A stretch of DNA of 64,000 nucleotides from Straminergon stramineum (Eukaryota > Streptophyta > Bryopsida > Hypnales > Calliergonaceae), in assembly GCA_963920665.1 (NCBI GenBank), contig OY987264.1, forward strand, positions 20,192,906-20,256,905, read 5' to 3'. Below the pieces are notes generated by a model. That model had not been told where the DNA came from, did no database searches, and saw only the letters and a program-made list of their open reading frames with translations. Positions 1 to 12,994 of this stretch are shown piece after piece (within the stretch, counting starts at the first letter, position 1; each line of letters begins with the position of its first letter). The position numbers were made by a program, and so were the translations under genes.

Positions 1-1017
1 TATAATCGTTGCATTCTGAGCATAGGCCCTAAATTTTGTAGTTACACTTACCTGTGTTCTAAATCCTAGAGTCAATGCAACAGGGTGGCTGGCCAGTGTT
101 GTAAGATCAAATTCCTAAAATTCAAAGCGTTCTATATTATGTGGAGGCTGTCCTCTGCTGCGACCCAAGAACTAGTTTATAGAATTTAGTGCAAATGCTA
201 CCGACCTTCAAGACAAACATGCATCAACTTTGGCTACCTTGAGCATGAATAGCATTAGGGGAGATTTGAGGGCATAGAAAGACTGCTTTAGGCCCGTTCC
301 TTGTGTTTGGAACTAGCCTCTACTATACAAAATATAAAATTATTAAAAATTAATCTTTGAAAAAATCATATAAAAATAATAAAATTTTAATTAAATATTA
401 TTATCTAATGTGGCAATGTCACTGCCACATCAAATTGCTATTGTGGCAATGTTCCCCACTATTCAGGGAATTTGGGAATTCATAGTCTTCTAAAGGGTTG
501 AAATCCCTTCTAATGTAAGTTATCAAAGAAAAAAATAGAAAAGAAAGGATTATTTGGAGTACTATAACACAAAACTAACCTAATAGATACTATTTTCAAT
601 GTGGAGGAAGAGATATATTTTGTAAATTAGCTATCAAATTCTTTTGTTTGTTGCAGTTTTGGCTAAAATGTCTCCATTAAAGGACCTTTTTTACAGTGTA
701 CTAGTAACGCATGGATTTTTCTAGTAGAAACTAAATTAATATAATTTTAGCTAGTTTAGGGATCTTTGGTCCTTTGCAAGTTCCCGCTACATGGATTTTT
801 ATAGCAATATTGGGGTTGTGATTGGCCTATGGGGATTTTCAAGGCCTCCTTCCATCTTAGCAAAATTAAATATAAAATATAAATTCTAATTGTAGGATGT
901 CTTCCTACATTTTCCCTATATATTTACCAGAGTCCATATATGATGAAATGAATTTTTGGCCTTGAAGAAAGTTTCAAATTCAAGAGATAAATTTGCATTA
1001 TATCGAATGAGATCATT
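1..1017. other. AT-rich intergenic DNA, no gene seen
   Basis: No open frame of useful length or recognisable element is visible. The stretch is AT-rich with short homopolymer runs. It leads into a truncated copy of a dispersed repeat at 1018. Confidence 0.5.
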
Positions 1018-1170
1018 ATAACTCCTAAAGTTCCTTGACTATGTTTTTACCAAAAGCACTCCAAAACTACCAATTCTAATATAAGTACCAAATTTTAGAA
1101 AAAAAAGTTTTGGCCACATGTAACTGCAAGATCTTGTAGCACATTGGTTTAAGACAATGTGGAAAAAGAT
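1018..1170 (+). repeat. Truncated copy of dispersed TIR repeat family A
   Basis: This stretch aligns by eye with the terminal part of two longer copies: 40972-41130 in the same orientation and 5130-5281 in reverse complement. Shared words include TTCCTTGACTATGTTTT, AAGTACCAAATTTTAG and GATGTGGAAAAA-like ends. Only about 150 bp of the roughly 950-bp unit is left. The sequence passes into the foldback element starting at 1178, so the two may be nested. Confidence 0.65.
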
Positions 1171-1177
1171 GGGATAA

Positions 1178-1630
1178 TTTGAAGATGAGAGCTTGACCAC
1201 CCAATGTCAAAACATAGGAATTGTGCTTAAAGTAGAATTTCAAACCTCGTTTTGGCGTAGTACAATAATTTTTTTCAAAAAGCTTTGAACTAAGTTAATG
1301 TGAAAAATCAAGATAAATTTCATCTCTAAAAATCCATTTGAAATTTAGAGACTCCAATCAAGATTTATCGACAAAATTCAAATAGGATGTTTGAAAATTT
1401 CAAAAAAATGTCCCTTCCAACCCCTCTTTGAAATTTGTCCATAACTTTTGATTGGAGTCTCTAAATTCAAATGAATTTTTGGAGATGAGTTTTATCTTGA
1501 CTTTCCACATCAACTCAGTTCAAAGTTTTTTGAAAAAAATTATTCTACTGTGTCAAAATGAGGTCTAAAATTCTATTTTGAGCACAATTCCTATGTTTTG
1601 ACAATGAGCAATTAAGCTCTCATCTTCAAA
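1178..1630. repeat. Large foldback element (about 205-bp inverted arms)
   Basis: Left arm 1178-1382 is an imperfect reverse complement of right arm 1427-1630, with about 44 bp between them. The outer ends read TTTGAAGATGAGAGCTT on the left and AAGCTCTCATCTTCAAA on the right. Matching blocks continue through AACATAGGAATTGTGCT, CAAAAAGCTTTGAACT and TAGAGACTCCAATCAA to the centre. A transcript would form a long hairpin. It is probably a foldback/MITE-type element; no coding capacity is seen. A diverged single arm is found at 13195-13372. Confidence 0.8.
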
Positions 1631-4327
1631 GTATTGCACACCCTTTGAGGATTTATGTTGGATAATTGAAATCACTATAAAAATGATCTCTTCATCCTTT
1701 GTCCTCACAAAATGTCAATGAAGTAAGTTTTTTACATAGCCATCAAAAAAATTCTTGGTGGTAGATGGCAATAGGATTTTATTTGGGGCATTTTCTATTT
1801 TCTAAAAGCTCGTACTCTAAATTAGTTAAGAATCAAACTTGGATTTAGGTTTGATTAGTAAACACCTTCTACTTTGCGACACCTCATTATTAAAGCTACT
1901 TTTGATGCACCCTAATCATTAAGTCTTCACTTCACCTTAGTGAAAGTTAGACAAGGTGATTACACAATAAGATTCTACAATACCAATGGTGCCGTCAAAA
2001 AATCCTTTAGGATGTCCCTTCTTGACGGCCCTCTAGAAACTTGATTTTTTTTCTAATGTGGGTGGATGTAGATGCTATAATCTCTACTCTATCACTACAA
2101 TATACATGTAATACTAATTTTTACACCTTAGACGAAGTAGATGCAAATTCTTTGAATGAGTTTATTTCTAATTACAATTAAGGCTACTAAATAATGATGT
2201 CTTTTGTTACACATGGGGAGACATAATTGAGACTAAGTTGTCATTGAATGTACATATTTCCAAAATGAGCAGTAGGCTTTTCATACCCAAACCTTCATTT
2301 TTGTCTCATGTACTAAATGACTACTCATGTCTACTAATGAAATGTTTTTTTGAACCTTCAATGGTCATTTCTAATGTTATTCATGAAATTCTTGGTGTTT
2401 TCAAACCTATAGGTTCTAGGTACTATGTACAAGTGTATTCTACTTACAAGACTTGTTTTTTTCTCTATATACATGCTTCAAAGTTAGGGTCCTAAATACA
2501 GAAATGCGAGATTTTTTTCACAAGGTAGTACTCCCGTGGCAAGGACTCCAAGGAGTGTGTGAGGACTGTATTGCCATTTTTTCTGTTTGCAGTTCACCAT
2601 GTGGATATGCCCCACTCCACCCATTCACATTTTCTTCACATCTATTGTAGTTCCAATAGTGCAATCATCCATCACCTAGTGGATTCTAATGGACATTTCT
2701 CTGCCACCGATTCAATATTTTTTGCTAGCCTTCAAGACTTGTTAGATTTTCAATTGGTGTTGCATTTGCCAATTCATGTGGAAGATTTCCTCCTACTTGC
2801 TCATCTAAGCTTTTTTTTGCCATCTCTTTCGGTTCTTTGCTTAGTTAATTAGTTGTTCTTGAAGCTCCATTCTAGTTAGATTTCCTACTGTCATTGCTCA
2901 ATTGCAATGAAGTAGTGTAGTGTAGACGGAGATCATATTGCGGGATTCTTTGTTGCCCTACTTTGTGGAGGGTGTGCATATTAACTAGTCTAGCTGGCAT
3001 GAGTTGAGTCCCCAAAACTCTAGTCCATACCATTTCTGCCCACCATGCTTGTTGATTTTGATGTTGCTCATTACACAGTCACGAGTTAGGAAGATGCATT
3101 GGAGCAAATTATAGAGGAAGCAGCACATCACCTTGTTCTGTGGAAGATCTCCCTTCAATCTATTCGCAATGGTCATCCGCAAAAGAAATGACAAAGCCAT
3201 TATTTCAAAGGAACTACAACTTGTTTGGAAACTCTTAGTTGTTGGAGACATTGTTGTACTAGGATCACCTTCGTCTCTAGCCATTGGAACAACTGTCCAA
3301 GGTCCAACTGGGATGTTCGGGTGTGTTGGGTCTTGAGAGGATTGATGTAATGGATGGAGAGAAGTTGAACATGGTGGTGGGGATTTTTGTCTTGCCAAAA
3401 CACCGCCCTAGAAATTAGTAAGTTTGACAGTTTTGTTGAGTAGGACCTTGTTGTTAAAAGCAATTAGGAATCCCATTGTAGTTTTATGAATTCAATATCT
3501 ATCGATTTCTTATTTTTATGGGAACTCCTAGTATAGTGTTGATATTAGGTTCACCATTACATTGGCATGTTCTCCTTCAAATATTTTTGCCAAAACCACG
3601 AGTTGTGTGCAAATTCATACACTTTTCTTAATAGTAATTGGTTACAAGTAATCTTTCTTTTCAAACTTCTTTGTTGCATTGTTGTTGGTCTATTAGGGAT
3701 TGTCCATATTCCAAATATGTTTGTACTGGGTTTATTTTGTAATACATTGCAATTGAAAAAGTTGGCACTATAGATTGTTGGCTGTTATTTGTCAATTATG
3801 TATCTTGCACTGGTAGAAAATAACGTCAAATGTTTTATGTACTAGATGTATTCAATTGAGAATGTCAATGATTCCACTAGTGCCTTAAAAGATTTGTTGT
3901 TCTAACAAATTTTAGAGGCTTGAAGTGGCTTCAACCACCTATGACTACTTATGGCATTGGAGATATCATTTTTGTCTATTTTTGCACTTTGTGTTAGAAT
4001 TCGAGAGGTGTTAGCATGTTGCAAGTACTTTGGCATTTTTATATAATACAATGTATAAGAAGTTCATCATAGGACTTTGGGGGACTTTATGAATATAAAA
4101 TCTACACATATGGAGGATGTATGTTTCCATCCTTTGACATGTATTATCAATGCTTATTATGTTAGCCTTTGTTTGCCTTTGATTTCTTCTTTTGATCTTT
4201 TGTACATGTCATTTCAACATCCTTACATATCACACTTTAAAGACCATGGGGAAAATACTACATATAAGTACTATATTGTACCTTTCAATGCCCCCTTGAA
4301 AAAATTAAATATACCAATACACTACAA
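1631..4327. other. Intergenic DNA without a supported gene
   Basis: Short frames occur on both strands, for example 2559-2852 plus and 2985-3398 minus. None shows a recognisable domain, codon pattern or splice-linked neighbour. Around 2500-3400 the DNA is slightly less AT-rich and could be a decayed element, but no defining motif or terminal repeat was found. Confidence 0.4.
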
Positions 4328-5281
4328 TTAACCCCTAAAGGATCAAATTGCATTTTTGGCTACATAGATATTTTGGGCAATGCACTCCAATTGGAATTTT
4401 TATTTTTTTCCTTTGAAATCTTCACACAATATGTAGACAAGGTTTCTATTTTAAGGCCCAATAATTTTCATAACATTTGACTTCATGTTTAAAAAGTTAT
4501 TGCATGATGTGTAGTTTTTTTCTCAACTTAGGCAAATAAGAAAAAATTACTTTTTCCAATTCAAAAATTTGAAACTGGTGTTCCAATATACATATGGACA
4601 TACATATACAGAGAGAGACATAGACACATGGAAAGCTTTGAATCATTCCATTTTGATTAATGAGATAAAAGTTATGAGGAGTTCTAGTTTACACACAGTT
4701 ATAACTTCTCTATTCTAAAATAAACTTTGAAGTCCTTTACACAACTCAAGTTTCAATATTTTGGGAAAAAAATAAAATCATAGGAAGTAGATTGTTTATT
4801 ACAACACTACAACCATTGGATTGATATTTTTCAATTTCACAACTAAATTCGTAACAATTTAGTCATGAGAAGAGATTTCTCTACTTCTTTCTACTTACTA
4901 TTTTTTTCCTATATGTTGTACAATTCCAAATGATTTGAATTTTTTCAAGCATGTTTCCAACTTGCCTTGAAGAATGTATCCAATGATGCACCACCATTTT
5001 GGACATTTTTTCATACAAGTGTGAGCTTGTGAAGAGTAGCTGCCCGTTTTTTCACTTGGCCAAAAAAGGGATTTTTGTCAATTTGAACACTAATATCCTA
5101 CAAATCCACATGGCGTAAATTTCTGAAATTTTTTCCACATCTTTTTAGACTAGAGTACTAAAAGATTCTACAATTACATCTGTCTGAATATGATTTTTTT
5201 CTAAAATTTGGTACTTGTACTAGAAATGGCAGTTTTGGAGCAGTTTTGGTGAAAACATAGTCAAGGAAGTTTAGGTGTTAA
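4328..5281 (-). repeat. Dispersed TIR repeat family A, full-length copy 1
   Basis: The unit starts TTAACCCCTAAAG and ends TTTAGGTGTTAA, so its ends are short inverted repeats. Its reverse complement aligns over most of its length with 40972-41902. Shared blocks include GCAATTTGGTCCTTTAGG-like ends, TTGCCTTGAAGAATG versus its complement, ATTTGGAATTGTACAACATA and GATGTGGAAAA. No coding frame is present. It is best described as a non-autonomous TIR element. Confidence 0.7.
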
Positions 5282-6737
5282 TTACAAAAATTTGTGATTT
5301 AAAAAATGAATACCATATCTTATAATCCATTTTACAAGGTAAATAGACCCCCAATAAATATGACATTAGCAAAAGTGTATGCGAAATGTAAGATGGAGTG
5401 CCCCATGAGGTGATTATGGATTCATTCCTATCCTTAGCCAAATTTGGTTGCAACTAGAAACTTGGTGTTTTCTCAATGTCAACTCTCTCTATCCAACATT
5501 AGGTTTTTCCAATTAAAGATTTAAAAAAAAAACTCCAATTATTGATTCTATTCACACTCAAATTCAATCTTAAAGATAAAATTATTGATTTTTATCTTGG
5601 AGATTCAAATTCTAATGACTATTTTTACTTATTTTTACAATACACTATTTGTTGGTACTCCAAGATGACTAGCACATAGATTTATATTAAAAAAATATAG
5701 GTACGCATATTTCACTTCTTTAGAATTGAATGAGTGAGCCTTTCTAGAAAAAATTATTAGAACTTGTCTTTATATTATTAAGGTTATTTTGGAGAACTTT
5801 TACCATGACTTTGACCATTTGGCACCTCTTGTTCTTCCAAGTTAGCTATAGGTGTTGGATGTAATTGTAACATTATTCATCAATTGTAGTGGGGTCTCCA
5901 TTAAATTAAAGAAGGACCAAGTTTCTAAAAAGCATGTTCTCTCAAAATAAGTGTTCAACAAACTTTCTTAAGTCAAATAAAGGGATATCTTTATGTATTC
6001 TTGAATCATCAACAATGTTTATATCAATGCTATCCTAAAAGCATTAATAATTATGATATTAATCGTATTCTAGAAAACTCACAACTTATCACCTTATTTT
6101 GTGAGGCATTCGAATTCTAAGGAGATTAACCTCTAACCCCCACCTAAAGGCCAAATTGTCCTTGAAAAAGATGATGGAAGACTTTTGAGTGCAATAACTT
6201 TTGTATTCGGTGGTCTTTTGTCCATTTTGTTGTAGGGTGGTTTAGTACAAAGTTCAGTATGATATAGGCAAGTGTAGTGGTAGAAAATTGTTACTCAATA
6301 ATGTAGAGCCTTCCATTGAGATGTATGTCTTCCTTGCTAAAAATTTTCAAAAAGCCTAAAGTTTAGTTTAGGATTGAATGACCCTTGAATATATGTAGGT
6401 GATCTTGGGTAGGTGGGTATGAAGTCATTTTTTAACATATCTTCTTCAAATTTTGACACAAGGTGTGAATATGTATCTCCTAAGTGGGAATATAATTTCT
6501 AATTGGATGCCTAAATCAAAAGTTATTCTGCCTTGAATTTTTGGTGCAACCCGAACAATATGAGCAAGACTCCTCCTATTACTTGGAAACTTGATAGGTG
6601 TGTAATTTAAATTATACAAGATGAAAATGTCACAAAAATAACACTGTGTAGAGTAAAATCTTATTTTATGAGGAATTAAAGTTTGTTGGGCCTATCATGT
6701 AAGATGGAAAAAAAATTCTTTTTCTAACTTTAAACAT
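5282..6737. other. AT-rich intergenic DNA, nothing recognised
   Basis: No supported gene, RNA or element was seen between the family A repeat and the Stowaway-like element. Confidence 0.4.
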
Positions 6738-6739
6738 TA

Positions 6740-7434
6740 CTCCCTCTATCCCAAAATGATCTTCTTGAAGGCCTTCAAATTTTATCCCAAAATGATCTTC
6801 CTCTTCTGACATGGAAGAACCCACAAAATGAACATAATAGTTGTAAAGAAATTCCCCCCTAATGATGAGTGCGTATTTTTTTTCTTAAAAACCCAGGAAT
6901 AAACAATCATAGGACTAGTCCCTGTTCACTTTCATTGGAGTCAACTTGGCCAATTGAATGCCAAAGCTCTCAATCGACACAACGTTGGCCGGGTATAGGT
7001 TCCACGATCCACACAATCTCTTTTGAGATTTGTTGTTTTGCAGCACCTACAAAGAGGTGGCACAAACGAGTATGGTAAATAGCAAATTCTTCTAGTGGCT
7101 ATTTTGAACAATGCTACGACACCGGCGGGAGTATGTCGTGGCCAAGGCTACACGGGAACTACAACTCACACCCCGGGAAGACACAAGGTTCAATAGACAA
7201 CCCGGGAACTGTGAAATTCATTGTCTAGCGGTGCTCCTCAATAAAGGCCCCCAAAAGTGACATTTTAAAGCCCCATAACTATGATTTTGTAATGAATCCC
7301 AAGCTTCGATTTGGAGGATGATAGGCCAATTTTGTCTTTTATTTATATTTCGAAACGGAATTGAAAAATATTCATTTTTGACCTTAATCCGGAACATTTT
7401 GTCAAACAAGAAGATCATTTTAGGATAGAGGGAG
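6740..7434. mobile_element. Stowaway-like (Tc1/mariner-type) element, 695 bp
   Basis: The left end begins CTCCCTCTATCCCAAAATG and the right end is its inverse, ...GGATAGAGGGAG. The terminal repeats match at 27 of 28 positions. Both sides are flanked by a TA dinucleotide (6738-6739 and 7435-7436), the target duplication expected for this superfamily. The CTCCCTC start matches the known Stowaway consensus. A partial inner copy of the end lies at 6783-6800. The core near 7090-7210 is much richer in GC than the surroundings. No intact transposase was found, so the element is non-autonomous or carries captured DNA. Confidence 0.9.
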
Positions 7435-7436
7435 TA

Positions 7437-10400
7437 TAATCTTTCAATTTATGTGATCAAAGTTTCTAAATTTTTTCCTAGAAATTCCTATAGTAGTCTA
7501 GTAAAAATTTGTATAGTTGAATTTTAAAAAAGAACTTTTTTATTCAATTTTTTCACTACCTTGAAAAGTGGCATTTTATAACAATTTATGTCAAAAGTTT
7601 GTCTCAGTCCTTCAAGAATTAATTACTTCTTCTATGCTTTGAGGATAATTAATTCTACTTCAATTTTCTTCAAAATTAAGCACCTAACCTCTCAAAGCTA
7701 CCAACTCTTTGCAATATTGAAATGGGGAACAATACTCACTAGTAGAAATTGAACTTGTGCAAACCAACATATTGACTTGCCAATTGACTACATCTCAATT
7801 TTTGTACATAAGTTTTTTTCACTTCACATGGCTAGTTAAGTTGGAGAATCTCAATTGTTGTAGGTCTGGTGTGCATTTTTTACAAAAGTGTCATCGACAT
7901 GAGGAAGAGATCACATGTACAACAAGGTTTGCATAAGTAGATGTTGATAGAAGACAACTTCTAAACACGCCAATTGGTTAGAAGGTCTGAAGTGATATGA
8001 ATCTCTTTGTACATCCTACTCACTAAGTTACTGAAACACTTGAAGCGCTTGTGGAAATCAAATAGGTTGAAATCAAAAGTCTCAAAAAGTCATAAGGAAC
8101 GTAGCCAAATCTTGTAAGTTGTTTGAACTATTACAACACCAACAATTGGTACAAACATGCACCTCCTCCAAATAGATATTGAACTTAAATATATTTTTTT
8201 GGCAACATTAATCCAATTTTCTAAATTACTAGCTATATCTATATTCCACTAAAAATGCATTCTATATTTGAAAGTTGTATAGACTCTTCCACCCAAATCT
8301 AGATAATGTCTAGAGTCTTGCTAATTGGTTTCTACTAATGACGGAAATTGCTATTGTTTTGTCAAATACATGATTAAGCATGTTAGCCGAGGACCTTCGA
8401 GATATTTTTGGACTGAAAATAGCATGGAGCCTAATAAATTGAATCTAGCAAAATTTGTGGTCTTATACCTTAGTCTATACAACCAAAGTTTCTACTAGTG
8501 AAAACTTTCGATTGCAAGGTTTTGAAATCTCTCCATGCTTAAATGTTGGTAGGAATACAATTTATATTTTTGATAGATATTCTATATTGTATTTCACCAA
8601 TAGTTGTTATTCCGAACAATTTCAAGTAATTTTGATATATGTAAAATATGGACTGTTGGTCGAAATCAACTCTCGAATTCTCATAATCAACTCATATAAT
8701 CCAAAGATCTAAACGATGGATTCTTTTGCAAAATGATTAATTCTATCAACAAAGTTCCTTGCTATTGAAGATCCCATAGCTCCATTATCACAATGTATTC
8801 TCCCACATACCATCCAAAGAATGTTTTCAAATTGCACTCTTCATGCAACTTTTATGTTCACAAGACCACAACAAGAGTAGGGATTAAATTCCTTCACTCT
8901 AGAAGACCAAAACTCTTTTAAAAAACTATTCTAAATATTATGTGAAGAGTGGTATTTTATTATGATTTTGTAAATCCAACCATTAGGTATTATATCTAAC
9001 TTATTGAAGTAATTCCAAATACAATTTTAAAATGAAGATCTAACCATTTGCAAGATTATAATATTTTAAAATCAAAAAAATAAATTTTGTTGAATCTTTT
9101 CAAAGGTTCAATTTTCACTTTCAAGATTTTTAGAATATCCAACGACTTCCATAGCTTGAACAAGTTGAATTGAGAATCTATGGAAGAAAAATACCAAAAA
9201 AAATTCATAGTATTTATTGAAGTCCAAAATTTGATGAAAAAATTGAATGATTAATGGCTTGAACATGGAATTGAATGATTTCAAATCCAAAAATGAAAAT
9301 GTCTTAGCATAGCATCTAAACCTTTTGAACCTCACAAGTTTTTAAAGTGAGAAATTAAAATTGTTTTTAATTAAAGATCTTGTGATGGCTAGCAAAACAA
9401 AATCTTTCAAATATTTTACCCCTTTAATAATTATGGAATGAATCAAATCTTCACATGAGTATGCAAACCAGATTCATGTTATGAAAGAATTACAATAAAA
9501 GTTTTTTAAATACCATTTTGTTCTATTCCCCAAAATACAAAAATCCTTCAAAATTTCATAACTGGGGGAATCTTATGGAACAAAGCTATTGAAGCTATAT
9601 TTAAAGACTCAAAGATTAAATGAAAAATATGCAGCCACTAGGATGTTCACAAAATCAATGTTGTCTAAAATGGTTGTCAAGAGCTTTTAGAAGTCAATCC
9701 AAAATGCTCAATCATCCACAAGTTCATCTATCCAATGGATGATGAAGGTTTAAAAAAATATATTTCATTTAACTATTATTCATTGTGGAAGATTCATATA
9801 AAATTGAATATTTTATTTGAAAGAATAGAGTATTTTCAACTTGAAATACCAATAATGATATTCATATTTTAGACAAGCAAGAGTATTACTATATTTATTA
9901 CAATTTTTGAAAAAATTGAATAAGAATTTATCTTCAATTAAGATATGGATTATATATGTATATATACTATAAAAATTTGAAATCATGATTTTCAACATAT
10001 AAAACACAATGCCAATTGGAATGAGCATCCACTAGAAGAAAACCTTGTTATTTTCATCAAAATCTATATGACAAAAAACTAATTTGGAAAATAGGTCATG
10101 TTCTAGGTTAAAACATCAATTTCAATGCAAAATCTATGCTGAAATTGATGTTTTCATGTTAAAGAAAAAAGAAATGCCATGTAGATGTTGTTGAGAGTAA
10201 TAATGTTTAATTTCTTCTAGTGATTGTAAACTCATTGGAGTTTCAAATCCATATGATGAATATTTTCAAGAGCTTGATACAAAAATTTTATACAAAATGT
10301 GTGAAGTACATTTAAATATGCTAAGGAAAAATGATGTGAGTAGCTTAGTCACTTTGTGGTATTGTTTTTTGGTACAAACTTGTGAATCATTTAATGAAGA

Positions 10401-11282
10401 GCTAGGAAGAAAAGGATAACTAGTATAAATTAAGGCGTTTTGTCTAAATTCATTTCAATCCAAAATCTTCCTTGCCTTAAAAACTCTTGAGTCCAAATCT
10501 TCTTTCAATTAACAACCATTCTTTTGGAGGTGTCAAATCTATCATTTTATTTTTTCATTGAAATTATTTGAACAAATTAGAGGACTATTGTTTTTCAAGA
10601 AATTATAAAGTTATTATGAAGAAGTAAGCTTAAGTCTCTTTAACCACTTCTTTCATTTATAGATCCAATTTTTAATTTTTATACCACACAAGCCAAATAG
10701 AACATATCTTGTAAGTTTCTTGAAAGTAACACGGGGGTTTTGAAGAGGAGAACCATCTTAATGCCATATAAAGGTATATTTGCTCCACCAAAATTAAAGC
10801 TTAAGTTTTTCCAAAGAATGGATAAGCTTTTGGATGAATTGAGTAAAAAAATTGTCTATAAATGTTCCAAATACAATTCACATAGTTTTCTTAGTGTGGA
10901 CAATCAGAAAATCATCCACATAGCAGGAGTAGAAATAATTTATGAATTTTGGGAGTGCACCTCTTCAATGATCTTCAAACCAATTTGACTTAAAATCTAG
11001 CTCACCTAATACCAAACACTATAGTCTACATCTGAGTTTTAAATCCTCTGGAAAATGTTGGATTTTGTTTTATCTATAAACGCCCAAGGTCAAATCTTTG
11101 TTGTTGGAAATGTAGTTTTGACACTTTTGTTTATGAGAGTTTCAAAGTTATTTAATCCATTATCGCCATAAAGCATGTGCATAATCTCCAAATAGAGGCA
11201 TTAAGAATATTCAAGGCAAAATCCAAATTTTGCAATCTAAAGCATGAATTAGAAGAGTATGATGTTTGATTGATTGCACACA
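7437..11282. other. AT-rich intergenic DNA with one perfect hairpin
   Basis: Small frames on both strands have no recognisable content. Apart from the perfect 15-bp inverted repeat at 10110-10154, nothing structured was recognised. Confidence 0.4.
10110..10154. repeat. Perfect 15-bp inverted repeat (hairpin)
   Basis: AAAACATCAATTTCA at 10110-10124 is the exact reverse complement of TGAAATTGATGTTTT at 10140-10154, with a 15-nt loop. It is not next to any recognised gene. Confidence 0.8.
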
Positions 11283-11414
11283 AGAAACTCATATGGGTTC
11301 TAGTGTTAAAATTCCCATTGAGTCTCACTTTTTCTGGTGTTCCCAATATATTACACACTGGAAAAAGTAAAACTCAGTGGGAATTTTGACACCTAAAACC
11401 AAATATGAGTTTCC
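11283..11414. repeat. Foldback with about 58-bp arms and 13-bp loop
   Basis: Left arm 11283-11340 and right arm 11354-11414 are imperfect reverse complements. Matching blocks include GAAACTCATAT with ATATGAGTTTC, AAAATTCCCA with TGGGAATTTT, and ACTTTTTC with GAAAAAGT. The tight arms and short loop resemble a small MITE or a microRNA-precursor-like fold. No mature small RNA can be inferred from sequence alone. Confidence 0.75.
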
Positions 11415-11859
11415 TATGGCATGTGCCTAGTACTTTAAGAAATTTTGAACAGCTCAAATATAGATGTTTGACTAACAAAAAACAAATAGTAATCTTCTAA
11501 TTGAAGCTAAAAGAATGAAATTAATAGTTTATAAATTCTTTCAATGAATCAAGAATTGCCTTGTAGTCTCTCAAGTCACTAATCCATAATTTATTAGTGG
11601 ATTTGCAAATAAATAATACATCGAATGTGGCCTACTATTATATGCACCTCTAACATAACTTTAAAGCAAAGCAATCACAACTTTCACTAAAATGTGAAAT
11701 TGAAGGCTATTCTATGACATATATGTACTAGGATTGATGTAATATACTACTTGAAATGACTGCAAACTCTCACACCAATCTCTTAGATTTGTAAAGATTA
11801 TATTTTATTAGAAAATGTCTCCTCATTGTCCAAGAACAATAAACTCCATTCATGGGTGA

Positions 11860-12001
11860 CATAAGTCTCCATCATTTCCCTTGTTTCATACAATATTCCT
11901 TCTTCTTGTCCATATTCCATATTCCCTACAACAATCATTTAACCTATCTAGGTCCCTTGTTCCTTACAAATGTCTTTTCTCTTATTCGTGTCCTTTATTC
12001 C
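11860..12001 (+). repeat. Pyrimidine-rich degenerate tandem repeat, left part
   Basis: Units built on words such as CTTGTCC, CATATTCC, CTTGTTCC and TACAACAATC recur at irregular spacing of about 30-40 bp. The same repeat continues at 15097-15375, beyond the CACTA element. The array was therefore one block before insertion. Confidence 0.6.
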
Positions 12002-12486
12002 CACTACAAGAAATTGGGGGTAGAAATGACTGCAAAGAATGAGTGCAAAATAGTTATTCTGGACAAAAATGATTGTAGAACGACTTGGGGCCCTGTAGTC
12101 ATTGTGAACAAGCAATTCTTTAAATGACTGCAATTCTATTATCACCAACCATTTCTGCCTTGGATGAAGAATGGATGAGAGGGTCTACGTGGCTAATGAA
12201 GTAGACAAGCAAATTTTCAAGAGAAGTTGGGCAACTACCCATTTTCAAAGGATTTTGTGATGGGCAACTTAGATGTTCATGTCAACCAATTATGCAATCA
12301 TTTTGTAGTCATGATGCAATCCAAGCAATGTTAATGTAGACATCCACGTCAGAGTCATGTGTAAGTCATTGTGAAGTCATTCAAGAGTTGTGATGGAATC
12401 TTTGCATCATCCAAGTTGACTACCATGTGGCAAGTCATTTCACAATTATTCTCAAGTGGCACGGATTTAGGGTTCAAGTTTCTATC

Positions 12487-12690
12487 CAAGTAAGGTAGGA
12501 ACATCCATAACCGTTGATTTAAGCAATTCAGCATAGTTGGGGTCAAATTTTTGTACAAAAAATATTTTTTCAATATTAGCAATTGAAAATCATGAATTTT
12601 CAAAAAAAAATTAGAATTTTTGGATTATGCATCTAATTTCTATGAATTTTCAAAGTAGAACTCCCTAGGACACCTATAGCCACACTCTAC
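12487..12690 (-). repeat. Repeat family E, reverse copy inside CACTA element
   Basis: Its reverse complement aligns with 56490-56690 and with part of 56815-57180. Shared blocks include TTGAAAATTCATAG, TCATGATTTTCAATTGCTA and a TTGAATTG / TTTGACA-like block. It is non-coding. Confidence 0.55.
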
Positions 12691-12994
12691 TAAATTTGCC
12701 TTGATTCTAGCACCAAAATCTGAAAAAATCAAAGCCCACCAACCACAATTAAGTATGGAAATGGTTTCAAGGAACTTTGAAGACGGTTTCAAGGTACATT
12801 AGGGAACACTTTGAGGGAACTCTACTCTCAACTATGGGTACACTCATGGTTATGGGTGCTCCTACTTTTTGTCAATAGTCATTTTTCCATCATTTTCAAT
12901 TTGTGGCTATGTGTACTAAAAAGATTGTATTAACAATTGCAAAGAGAGTAGTCATTTTGTAGTCACATGAGTACATTCAAAGTTCCACAATAAT

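Noticed and set aside
2985..3398. 137-codon minus-strand frame
   Set aside because: No domain, no codon bias and no adjoining exon; possibly a decayed element but unsupported.
10740..10988. Minus-strand YVDDFLI text resembling a reverse transcriptase active site
   Set aside because: The frame stops within about 10 codons, and no flanking reverse transcriptase, integrase or LTR motif is visible. A chance match is more likely.
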